NCBI GenBank assembly: GCA_017591395.1
Contig: WEDG01000860.1
Coordinates: forward strand, 30,291 to 94,290
DNA from: Schistocephalus solidus
Lineage: Eukaryota; Platyhelminthes; Cestoda; Diphyllobothriidea; Diphyllobothriidae
DNA: 64,000 nt
Direction: 5' to 3'
The notes beneath the pieces were generated by a model. It was not told the origin of the DNA. It ran no database searches and saw only the letters and a list, made by a program, of their open reading frames with translations. Positions 20,950-30,649 of this stretch are shown here, piece after piece (positions within the stretch are counted from its first letter, which is position 1; the number at the start of each line of letters is the position of its first letter). A program made the position numbers and the translations under genes.

Positions 20950-21590
20950 TATGGGCAGTTGCTGTCCCCATGTCACACCGGTGGGGGGAGGGGCATATAA
21001 GCAAGCCCTAGCGACGCGTCTTGTTACGCTAAGTGACAGAAAAAACGGAAGCACGAAAAGTAGGGGGGTCCCATTTAAGGGAAAAGTTATACAAGGGTGC
21101 ACACTCCCATCACCGCTGTTCGTGCTTTCAAAAGGGCAGCCCCGGTAGTCTTTTCGGTGATGTGGCAACCTGGCTGAAAGACAAGTTTCTGGAAGAGGTC
21201 CACACAGAACGGGACACAGTGGTAGCAGTTAGTTATTCCCTCACGAATGAGAGAAACTTTACTAGCTGAGAGGATTACCAATTGACGGTGGGCGTGGTAC
21301 AGCGTAAAACACAACTTGGGATTGCGGTTTAGGCCTGCCAGTTTTAGACTAATTTCAGAAAAGCGTTTTGTTTGAAAGGATGATTCACGATTTCAGCACA
21401 TCTTTCCCGAACTCCGGCACATAGTTGGGGTTTAAGCAAGCTGTCCAAAACGACCAATCGCGTCGTTATGTTGACTGCTACCACTCTAGCGATGAGTCAA
21501 AAATACATTCCTGGCACCGCTCTAAAGTTTGACTTATCACAACAACAGACAACATGAACGAGGGCCGAGGTAACAGTATATGACGTTATT
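20950..21590. other. Unassigned stretch
   Basis: Several short overlapping frames, none with a recognised motif. Confidence 0.35.
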
Positions 21591-21594
21591 AAAC

Positions 21595-21700
21595 TGGGCT
21601 CCGAGAGTGTGGTAGATGCTTCACAAGTCTACTATCACTAGAAAGCCAAGTTACGCGCAAGTCACCATCCATGCGTTCACCCTGCTGTAAGGCATATAGT
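21595..21700 (+). repeat. Short diverged piece of family B / satellite unit
   Basis: GTGGTAGATGCTTCACAAG, TCTACTATCACTAGAAAGCC and ACGCGCAAGTCACCATCC follow the order of the satellite segment GTAGATGCAGCGCAAG ... ACGCGCAAGTCACCGTCC. Confidence 0.55.
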
Positions 21701-21919
21701 TTACATAGTCGGAAACAGCGGTCAAAATATCAAATACTGTTAGCGTGTGAAGTCTGTTACAGGTCTCTACAACAAAACTGTTGAAAAGTACTTTAGTGCG
21801 AAATTACCCAAAAGGTAGGAAATTTTTCCCAAAATAAATCAGTGAAATGCAGGGGTGGTCTGTGAGACCGGTCGCAGAGTAGTAAGACCCCAGACGGGGC
21901 AAAATAGAGACACACTTAC

Positions 21920-22453
21920 TGTGATAAAGCAAGCCGCGGGGGCAAAACGGCCCTCTTCAGTCGCCTTTTTTAGGGTCTTGTGCCAGACGAGGTGGTTGTG
22001 CACATACCCAAAGGGCGGCTGTAGCGGTTCGCCGGAAGGGTAGGGTCGGATCTGATCTGAGTCGACTAAGAACCAACAGTCGTTCCGATCATCAGTGCCC
22101 ACGAGGCGCACACGGATGCGCGGTCCACTGGTTTCAATAACTCTGGCCAGGGTAAAGGTGGCGGTACGGAAGCGACGTACCTGGCCGCCGCCTCCACCAG
22201 CACTGGAGCGGCGACTCGGGCCGAGCGCAGCGGAGGACAGGGAGAGGCGACGCGAAACTGCAGCGCCCTCCTGGGTGCGTGGTGTGGATTTGGCGGCAGC
22301 ACCGAACGTCGCTTCAGCAACGACCAGGGCGGCGGTGCTGGTGGTGGAAAGCGATTCTACCGCCGGTGGTGGAGTCTCGGCGAGGGCACTCCGCTGGTCG
22401 ACCGCCTCAACGAGGGAGTCCACTTCAAACAAATTAACTGGCGGTGTAATTGG
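21920..22453 (-). CDS. Exon of an MBT-repeat (Polycomb-group-like) protein
   Basis: A 534-nt (178-codon) phase-0 exon. The acceptor is a pyrimidine-rich tract ending CCCATTTTCAG just above 22453; the donor is ACA|GTAAGT at 21920/21919. The peptide carries MBT-repeat features: PVNLFEVDSLVEAVD (residues 5-19), ARVIETSGPRIRVRLVG (103-119), TDDRNDCWFLVDS (120-132) and GEPLQPPFGY (141-150), then VWHKTLKKA. The conserved Asp and Trp of the aromatic methyl-lysine cage are visible. Residues about 20-98 (Ala/Ser/Gly-rich, with a G5 run) interrupt the repeat. MBT proteins (SCM, SFMBT, L3MBTL) bind low-methylated histone lysines in repressive chromatin; which subtype this is I cannot tell. No neighbouring exons found. 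No stop codons, unlike the surrounding elements. Confidence 0.72.
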
Positions 22454-22502
22454 CTGAAAATGGGAATAGAATGAAAGAAGGCAATGGGAGGGGGGTCCCG
22501 AT

Positions 22503-22806
22503 GGTATTCGTTGACGAACGCTCACCGACCGCTAACGGAATTCACTCGTCCCGCTCTGCCTTGGGGCGCATTCTCGAGCCCCGCCAGCAGCCACACAGCG
22601 GCTAGTAGTAATAGTAGAAGAAGAGGCAGATGAACAAATTCGACAAAGAAAAAGGAGACTGGAATGGCCATTTCTGTCTCATTAGCCATCAGCAGCCAGT
22701 CATACCCAACCAAAGGTGGTGCCCCACCCGAGGCTCGAACCTGCGACCCGCTGATCAGAAGTCCAACGCTCTAAGCATTGAGCCACGAGCTCGTTTTCTT
22801 GCAAGT
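22503..22806 (-). repeat. tRNA-derived SINE, best complete copy
   Basis: Minus strand in order: A-box GTGGCTCAATGCTTAGAGC (about 22790), TTGGACTTCTGATCAGCGG (anticodon arm; TCT at the anticodon position by alignment to tRNA-Arg), B-box GTCGCAGGTTCGAGCC (about 22745-22730), body GGGTATGACTGGC ... GAAATGGCCATTCCAG, a short TAC/TTC run (about 22600-22625) and tail GCCGCTGTGTGGCTGCTGG ... GTGAGCGTTCGTCAACGAA. Its tail end (22503) lies 50 bp from the MBT exon acceptor. Confidence 0.8.
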
Positions 22807-22954
22807 TTAGATCGGGAATATGGACATTCATTGGTGAGGGTATTACAAACAATAATCAGTCGAGGTTGGATTTACCACACAGGCTAAAGCACAACGTTTC
22901 ATATACTACTCGGTTTACAATAGGGCATAATTGCAAGCAGACGGGGCGGCGAGA

Positions 22955-23095
22955 GGTACAACAGTCTTGGGTAGGTACGAATTATCCCCCTGGTTAGTAA
23001 CCTTCGAGGCTACGATTGATAGTGCCTTTTGACAGGTTCAAAACGCCTACGATTGTTCGTAGGGAGGAAGTAAGCGCTGGATCAACCTTAATCCC
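22955..23095 (+). repeat. Dispersed repeat shared with 15478-15605
   Basis: Second copy: GGGTAGGTACGAATTATCC, AACCTTCGAGGC, GATTGATAGTGCCTTTTGA and GATTGTTCGTAGGGAGGAA. Confidence 0.55.
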
Positions 23096-23099
23096 TTTT

Positions 23100-23405
23100 A
23101 CACCCCCGGCGCGCCAGCGGTTTATCTGAGTCAATGCAACTGGAAATGAGATTTGGCGGCGTGGTTGCAGTGAGGTGAAGTCGCCGTCTTTTACAGCAGG
23201 CTCGGATGTCACAGAACTGTGCAGCGCCATAGATGTCAGACTAAGGTGCCATAGCAGTCTGACCATCATTATAGTTTAGGGCGAGGGGGGGATGAACGAG
23301 CAGTGTCGTCTGCTGGAAACCTTCGATGCAACGATTCATAGTGCGCCAGATCTATCATAATGAGAGCTGTGATGAGTAGTAATGGGGAAGCGCATTCAGT
23401 TGTCT
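23100..23405. other. Mostly unassigned stretch
   Basis: No gene recognised. Short pieces at about 23318 and 23345-23400 resemble dispersed repeats at 15.5 kb and 20.2 kb. Confidence 0.4.
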
Positions 23406-23407
23406 GT

Positions 23408-23545
23408 TTCAATTTCTCTCGACAAAAGACAACAGAGACTAGAAGGGCAAATTCTGGTTTATTGGCTGCCATCAGCCAGCCATACCAAACTTCAAGTGGT
23501 GCGTCACCCGAGGCGCGAACCTGCGAGTTGTTGCTTAGAAGAGGG
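23408..23545 (-). repeat. tRNA-derived SINE fragment, minus half of an inverted pair
   Basis: Body and B-box region in minus orientation (TGGTTTGGTATGGCTGGCTG), truncated in the anticodon arm at about 23545. Confidence 0.65.
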
Positions 23546-23750
23546 GGGTCGAGCCTCGGGTGATGCACCACCTGGGGTTGGGTATGTTTGGCTGACGAAG
23601 GCTACTAAGACAGAAATCACTATTGTAGTCTCCCTCGTCTTTGTTGATAACATTCTTCTGCCTAGAATGCTAGTCACTGTGCTGCTGCTTGTGGGGTTCG
23701 AGAGTGAGCCCGAAGGCAGAACGGGACGACCGAGCGTTCATCCACCAATT
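23546..23750 (+). repeat. tRNA-derived SINE fragment, plus half of an inverted pair
   Basis: Starts in the B-box (GGTCGAGCCTCGG) and runs through body (GGGGTTGGGTATG) to tail (GTGGGGTTCGAGAGTGAGC; GAGCGTTCATCCACCA). Fused head to head with the opposite copy. Confidence 0.65.
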
Positions 23751-23974
23751 TAGCTTTCCATCAATGTCCGCCAAGTTAACATCTTCAGTTGCAAAAATGC
23801 CAGAAAGTTCTAAAGCAGTACGCTATTTTCAATATCAGCCTCTGAAGCACCGCCGTAGATAAAAACAAATTCGATGAATGGCAAATTTATGCGAACTGAT
23901 GTAATATTTGATACTGGATCACATAGTTATTCGGTCTGACGTTCGATAAGGTTGTATCCCGTCGCCCAATCTGT

Positions 23975-24866
23975 TCGACTACGATATTGGATGGATTTTT
24001 GGGAAGACGAAGGTGTTGAGCTTGCACTCAGACGCCGGTTGAGTGATCTCCACTACGCCGATTATATCGTCTTACTAATTTAAAGCTTTGGTTATTTGCA
24101 GTCTATAGTGTCACGATTCGATCGGTTTGTCAATGAACGCTGCGAAGACCGAATTGTTCTAGGAGAAGGTAACTCGCAAAACTGATAGCTGGCAACTTGA
24201 AGAAAGAGACATTTTCAAGTACTTCGGGGCGAGGCTGCTGCCAAGTGGACGGAATAAGGACGAAATTACCTCCCAAATCGATGCTGCTCCTCAAGTTTTC
24301 TCAGGCTTTAGAAAGTAACTATGGATCCAACGCGACATTTTCATCGCCAGGAATATTAGCGTGTATTTTGTATCCGTCCAGTCTGGCCTTCTCTATGATT
24401 GTGAATGCTGGGCTGTGCGTGTGGAAGAGGAGCGAGAACTGGAGGTACTTGACAACCACTGCCTGAGAACCATTCATCGAGTGAAGTAAACCGACTTCGC
24501 TTCAAGTAAAACAGTCCGCACTCTCTGAGACAACATCGTAAGGATATCCTAGCACATCCAAGAAAGGCTACTGAGGTGATTTGGACACGCTCTTCATCGT
24601 CCATGTTACGAGTTCAGTGTTAATGCCCTTGATGGGGCACCTTTACCCACATCGAGGCATCGCAGAGGGGGTCAGCTCAAAACTTGGCTCCATATAGTTT
24701 GTTAAGACGTTGAAGTGGTTTTTGGACCTTCGGTATTCGGCCTCCATCGTTGGCGAATGGTTTGAACCATTCAGATGTGCTGCAGCGGATCGTCACGCAT
24801 GAAGAGGCACAATTCGCGACATCGAGGCCGAAAAGATTAGGCATGCTCGCAGCCGTACCAAGTAGA
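23975..24866 (+). mobile_element. Second RTE-like family, RT C-terminal portion (copy 2)
   Basis: Encodes GVELALRRRLSDLHYADYIV: the RT catalytic YADD has become YADY (24054-24065). Downstream are LSMNAAKTELF, FKYFGARLLPSGRNKDEI (about 24215), LYDCECWAVRVEEERELEVL (about 24390), then HRRGGQLKTWLHIV and EVVFGPSVFGLHRWR, ending in SRHRGRKD near 24840. Several stops and frameshifts. This is the most extended of three copies (others at 14.1 and 54.2 kb), all 5'-truncated. Confidence 0.75.
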
Positions 24867-24869
24867 TAC

Positions 24870-25300
24870 AATTTTTAAATGTCTACAAAATATGTTTTAA
24901 TTTATACGTGCACCGAAAATTAAGGTAAAAAATGCATACCACTTAATTAATCGTTTTTTATGAAGTGTGTATTTGCAGGCGGCTGGAAAGTTCACTCAAA
25001 AGACAGCATCTACGTGTAGCTGAAATATTTTGGGATTATGCAGCTTGATAATCAACATTCCAACGTTATCCAAGTAATTCCTTCTAATACAAAACCAATT
25101 TCACAATTTTATCTCACATTTCATGAGATACATCAGGTACTCTACGTGCAAAATATGCAAGTGAAATGCCTTTTCAGAATTATAATAAATAGGAGTAATC
25201 AAAGTTTTAAAACCCCATAATTGACACATTTTCCATTAAACTGGCATTAACTCACCTAACGAGGGTATATATTTTGAATACTTTACTATTTCATTGACAA
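24870..25300. other. Unassigned AT-rich stretch
   Basis: No gene or repeat recognised. Confidence 0.4.
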
Positions 25301-25301
25301 A

Positions 25302-26672
25302 ATGTCATTTCCTAAAAGACTCCAGGAAGGTTTTGTTACAATTCGGCGCCTAATCGGGTCAGTGCATGACGCTATGGCTGACGGCACCCGTAAATACCAT
25401 GAAGCGATGCCAGCAGAACATCCGTTAACAGAAATAGAGCTTACAAAAATCTGGAACTGTACTGAAAGTACCTGTGGCTACCGTCAATAAAAAGAACCTC
25501 GATAATACACAACAAATTTCTTCAGATTTACAAAATTATGGGAACTCAGATGACAGAAGTAAGTTTAAATTTTAACTCACTTGTTTAAAGCACTTCCAAT
25601 CCGCAGGTCTACCACCCGTCTTCTCTAGATATTCGGTCCAGGTGAAACTATCGGAGAGATCCATCTCTAAAAGTAGGCGGATGATGCGAGTAAGGACAAC
25701 TGCCCAGCATTATCGAGTATGTACATGCCCAGTTCATGCTAGAAGACGGGATATTTCAATTCGACAAAAATGAATCGTTGAGTACTTTCGTGCAAAGCGC
25801 GGGAGTGCAGGCACGTGAGAGCATGCCACGGGGGATGCAGTTTTCGGATGAGATGAAGGAGGGGAAATGGAAAATGGGAGATGTGCCAGGCTTACCTCCT
25901 CGGACTCGTACACTGCCAACGTCATACAAGCCCATTATTGTGGCTAATTTACGCGGGTGTCTGTATGATTGTAAACGGTTGTTTGGGGCTGTAAGTTTTA
26001 AAAATGAAGGATTGCATGAGGCAGAAAATTTTATGATCCGCAAAATTTATTCTTATATAGATTTCTCAAGAAATCCGAATGAACTACAGTAGATAAAACA
26101 AGCAAGCGACATTAAGCACTGCTCATTATTTTTATTGACCACCACCATCTTGTAAAATCGTCTTTAGTGCGGCAAAATGACGAGCCAAGGAGTAAAGATT
26201 CAGTGTTTTATCTTGAAAGTTTAACGTGTGCCTTAAAACTTCAAGTTTATTACGCAAAAACTCCAAGAATAGATAAACGATCAGTGCTTAATATAAATGG
26301 CAAGTGTGTGCAAATAGAAGGTATCGCTACAAACAATAATGCACTGCTAAATGTGCACCGGCAGCGAACATTCTGCAATCAAATCCATGGGGGGCTGAAA
26401 CCTTATCAACAGCTCGGACTGGAAGAACGAAAATGGCGTTGTTGATATACCAAGTGCGGCCGCCCCACAAGGCATAACTTGATGAAGTTCGCCACACAAC
26501 AGAATCGATATTATATTTAGGGAATAGTAGGCATATTTAAATGCGACACCATAAAAATTTTTCCCGAGGTTGGCCTGAACGTCTTCGACATGTACATAGA
26601 CCAAAAAGGAAAGTTTGTCGGAGGACTTTCAACCATATATGAACGAAATGAGCACAAAGATTTTACATAATC
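25302..26672 (+). other. Cluster of unidentified open frames in AT-rich DNA
   Basis: Three + strand frames (25302-25490, 25736-26092, 26167-26445) and a further stretch near 26535-26670 (IVGIFKCDTIKIFPEVGL in part) are unlike the neighbouring repeats in composition. I recognise no domain. Possible consensus splice sites were not convincing enough to join them. They could be host exons, an old insertion, or chance. Confidence 0.2.
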
Positions 26673-26679
26673 CCTATCG

Positions 26680-28120
26680 TTACGAACTCGATTAAAAATT
26701 AACTGCTTCTGAGGTGGAGTTGAGAGATTTAGAGAGGCCAGAACCTTATTAACCGTGAGTTATCAACCCAGACAAACGCTCAGTCTTACATAGGTAACGA
26801 AAGGTGTGCAAAAAGTTGACCTAATTGGATGATTAACAGTAAGCTATAAAAAAACAAGCTATTTATGACGGCAGCTGCGAATAAATTAAGGTACTAGTGT
26901 CACAGATATTGAATGTATGGAACGGCACCGAACGCCAACATTCAGCTTAAGGTTAGGCTGAAAACTCGAAGCGCGGACTACTGATGACAGAACGTAGTCC
27001 ATAAATAAAAAATATAATAGAAATATTCCAGGAAATTTTCCAAAATAACGGCGAAAGCATACGAACTGCATACGAAAAGCATACATCTAGTAACATCTGT
27101 CAACAGCTGTAAGTATCACGGCTCCTAAAATAGTCAAACAACAGCGCGTAAGTCCTGAACTCGTTCAAGAAGTTACCACTACAACTCAGTGTTGCAGATG
27201 TGGTAAACAAGGAAAGGCGCAAGAACAGCTCAAAATACTCGTAAAGTAGGCAAAACTTACATACCGAAGCAGATTGTGCGCGTGGGGGCTATATACTCAG
27301 AGGCTGCCTCATGGATGGCCTCCAGTCATTTTCACCCGAGTTCTCAAATTTCTCGAAGTTATCGGCATCGTTTAAGCTTATCGAGGAAATCATAAAATCA
27401 TAAATAATCATCAAAAATCACAGAAAGTTGTGGTTCTTGTCTCTATAATTAAATTATTCAGAGTTAATTTTGTGAAACAAGTCGTGACGAAACCGAATTA
27501 CTAACGGAACTTCAATAAAAACCCGGGGTCCGAAAGTAATGAATGCGAACGTTCGCAAAACAATGAAAAGTGAAACGAAGCCGATTCAAAACAAAAAAAT
27601 GGTCTAACCGAATAGAAATGAAGTAAAAAATTAAAATTTAAAACACGAAACTTAGAGAAAAATGAGCGAAACATAGCATCAAACAGCTTAATACATCCAT
27701 CATTCAACAAAATGGAATTTATTTAGTTTATTTACAACATTTTAAAGGAAACAGATAACGTAGAAAACTGAAAACAATTAGGGGAAGTATATAATCGATG
27801 AAAAACAACAGGCAAGCAACAGGAGGCGTGTTTAATAATAAATTGAATTCAAAGCGTTCAGTTTCTGTATGCTAGGTCGACCTGACGCAGAGGAAAATTG
27901 TCTCTTACTAAAGGATGAAAGTAATTACCGGAGCTGTAGATAGAGTGATTTAAGGGTTTTGGGACAAAGTACGTACAATTATCCCGTCCCCCTATTATCG
28001 TATTTCAAAGTTCGTAGAGCCTGCAAGGATGCTCCTGGAGAAAATCAATGAAGCTGGACTCAAATAAGAAATCAGTACTAGTGTAATAAGGCTTGTCAAC
28101 AGTCTCTTACGTTTAAAGGA
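26680..28120. other. Unassigned AT-rich stretch
   Basis: No domain recognised. A 7-bp inverted repeat GGACTAC/GTAGTCC at about 26975-27000 flanks TGATGACAGAAC; no full ribozyme core could be built from it. Confidence 0.4.
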
Positions 28121-28294
28121 TATGAAAGTTGGCTATTTTAGCAGTCTGTCCCAGCGCTCGCCAGAGCGGCCATTGACTTTCACCGATTTAGGGCCGCCCC
28201 ACACCCTCGTCAATCCGATGCTTGTGCCTTTTGTGACTTGACCCAGGCATTGCAACAACTTTATTCCGATGAAACTTGTCTTTTTTCTCATTGG

Positions 28295-28345
28295 TGGCAG
28301 GTGGGCAAAGTTGAGGCGTAAACAAGCACCTCGCACAGGTCAACA
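28295..28345 (+). repeat. Short dispersed repeat shared with 38757-38812
   Basis: GGCAGGTGGGCAAAGTTGAG, then GCGTAAACAAGCACCTCGCAC, against GGCAGGTGGAAAAATTTGAG and GCGTAAGCAAGCACCTCACAC in the other copy. Confidence 0.65.
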
Positions 28346-28382
28346 ATATTAATAGCCGAGTCCAAGTCCCATTCCCCAATTT

Positions 28383-28660
28383 ATATGCACTTGAACTACA
28401 AAAGCTGTTAACAATCACTCATAATCTAGCCCGTGAACACTTGGATTCAGCATACCGCCAACAAAAGGAAGACTTCAACACACAGACTCATGGAAATCCC
28501 CTACCAACCAGGCGATCTGGTTCTACGCCACCACACGATTCCATCGGTCGGTACATCCGCAGTTTTACCATCCATGGGAAGGCCCCTTTCACATCATCAA
28601 CCTCCTCCTACCGACCACAAGGTCAAGCTCAAAACGCGCAGCTCCTCTTTGAAAGCTAAT
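28383..28660 (+). pseudogene. LTR retrotransposon (Ty3/gypsy-type) integrase C-terminal fragment
   Basis: Reads LTITHNLAREHLDSAYRQQK (28407-28466) and, after a frameshift in the 28490s, a PYQPGDLVLRHHTI-like segment, then partial matches to the GPY/F module (HPWEGPFHIINLL, out of frame). This matches the integrase C-terminal region that follows the catalytic core in gypsy-type elements. No protease, RT or integrase core nearby, and no LTR seen. A short decayed remnant. Confidence 0.55.
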
Positions 28661-28664
28661 TGAA

Positions 28665-29865
28665 AATTCTAATTTTATCAGGATTTCCTCATCCCCTGCC
28701 TAAATTATTAGCTGATTTTTAGATAAAATTTGTATTTTTAATACTATATCACCTGATTATACCTGTGGTACTCTTCCTATCACACAGGCGGTAATCTTAA
28801 GTGTCAACGTTTTCACCCAACATAGCCCCATTATTAGTCGGGTCGACCTGTTATACTAAGATGTTTTCTGAAGCACGTATATAGGTCCGTTGTTAAAATT
28901 GCGGAAATAATTCGATTTTCAACAATAGATTTTCTGCAGTAACCGCTGTTATTGTCGACTCACCAAATGGCAGGAAATCTATATTGCAAAGTTCCCCCTG
29001 CGTAGCCCCATCGTTAGTTTCTTTTTTTTCAATGTAATTTTTTACACAACATTTCCCATTCTCTTGTTATGCATACGCAATATCCTATTATTCGGAACTA
29101 AGTGTTAGATATAACATGAAAAATAATTGCTTACGGCTAAAAATTCCTTCAGCGTTTGTTTTATGAAAAAAAATCCGTCAGCAACGACCTAGTCTATTTG
29201 GAATTATCATTTGTCATTAAACTTTTGAGTTTTGTTTATTTTTGCCTGCTGACTGCTCAATTGAATCCTGCAATGTGTATTTTGTGCATCCTTACGTCCT
29301 CAAACGGTTTGTATTTTGCCAACCATTAAAGTATCGCCAAAATTCGATCGCAAGATCTGCTAGACTGTCACAGAAAATCAGTTGCCTGATTTTTCAAAAC
29401 TTTTATCAAATTACAGCTTCCTCCTAGAAAAATGAGAACGAAAATCTCAGCTCATCACAAGCTCTCAGTCGTTGAACCGAAGCGTTGCTTTGTGGCACCT
29501 AGTACTCATAGCACTGCTATGCATATGTAACCAGTTGGTACAGCTAAGTAGCTTGATCTCTCCGTTTTACAAAATTGTAATGACTCTATGTTAAAGTTTG
29601 GATCCGTTCTCTCTATACTGAAGACTAATTCAACGGTGCTATCCCTGCTATTTCTTCTCAGGAATGTCAGCGTCTCGACTTTCTCATTCATTTGGATTCC
29701 AGTTAAACATTATACCGACAGAAAAGAAATTATAATTTTCTTTTAAAAAATGTTTCTCGAGACAGAAGACCTATTGGCGTAGCTGCAAACTTCCTGTACT
29801 CGTGCGGCTTCAACTACTCCTCACGTATCAAAAATCCACCTAAATTACTCACCCTTTTTTCACCA
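28665..29865. other. Unassigned AT-rich stretch
   Basis: Short frames only; nothing recognised. Confidence 0.4.
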
Positions 29866-29869
29866 ATCG

Positions 29870-30640
29870 AGGTGGACTCCATCTTTGCACAACGAGGTCA
29901 CATTTCTCGTTATCTGCAAGTTGCAAAATGTTTCCTTTGCCGGTATTTTACACCAATGGAGCGAAGGAATGTGTCGCCCCTCTTTTATAAGCGTTCGGAA
30001 TCTCAGTATATTATCCATAAGTCTGGTCATGGCTATGCAAAACACAACGAGACGGTACAGAAATCTCCTCTGATTTACGGTCCAAATAACCCCTTATCTT
30101 CACCCCATAATTTTCTCTCAACGAATCCATTAACGCATTCTAACTCGCAAATAGGAATTTCAAACTCAGTAGCTTTCAACCGTCGTAAGTCCACCCTTAA
30201 TGTTAGTGACTCCACGTTAAGTGCGGAGACCGACTGCTTCTCCATTTTAAAGTAGTCTTCCTTGTTTTCCTACTGGTGACTTAGTGCGAAAAACTGGGTC
30301 AAGTCCGCCTCGTTCCCATTCCGTGCCATACACTCCGGCCTCAGCTGTTCAATCTAATAAGCTTATTAATACCCCGGACAAGTATATGTATGCTCCTAAT
30401 TCAAGTTCCAAAAATAAAAACGTAAGTATAGTTGGGAAACCTGCTAAACCTCCAGCAGCTACTATACAAACACAAAATTTCCTTAGCAATCATCCCAACA
30501 CAACAACTTATCAGGCTCCCCAATTTATTAACGCTACCCCTTATGGTAACAGTTATCCAAAACAAATTGTTCCATTTTCTAATCTAATTCTCTCCGCATA
30601 TTACTCCAACATTCCTAAAAATCCTATTTTTAAGCGTTCT
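29870..30640 (+). other. Possible 5' region / ORF1 of the CR1-like LINE (copy 2)
   Basis: Ser/Pro/Asn-rich open frames (29872-30255, then from 30284) lie directly upstream of and, in the second case, in frame with the endonuclease region at 30650-31135. No RRM or other ORF1 domain is visible, so this may be a decayed ORF1 or unrelated sequence. Confidence 0.3.
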
Positions 30641-30649
30641 ATTTTTGGT

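Noticed and set aside
26970..27005. Possible hammerhead ribozyme around CTGATGA flanked by a 7-bp stem
   Set aside because: Only the CTGATGA box is present; the GAAA box and the other stems could not be placed.
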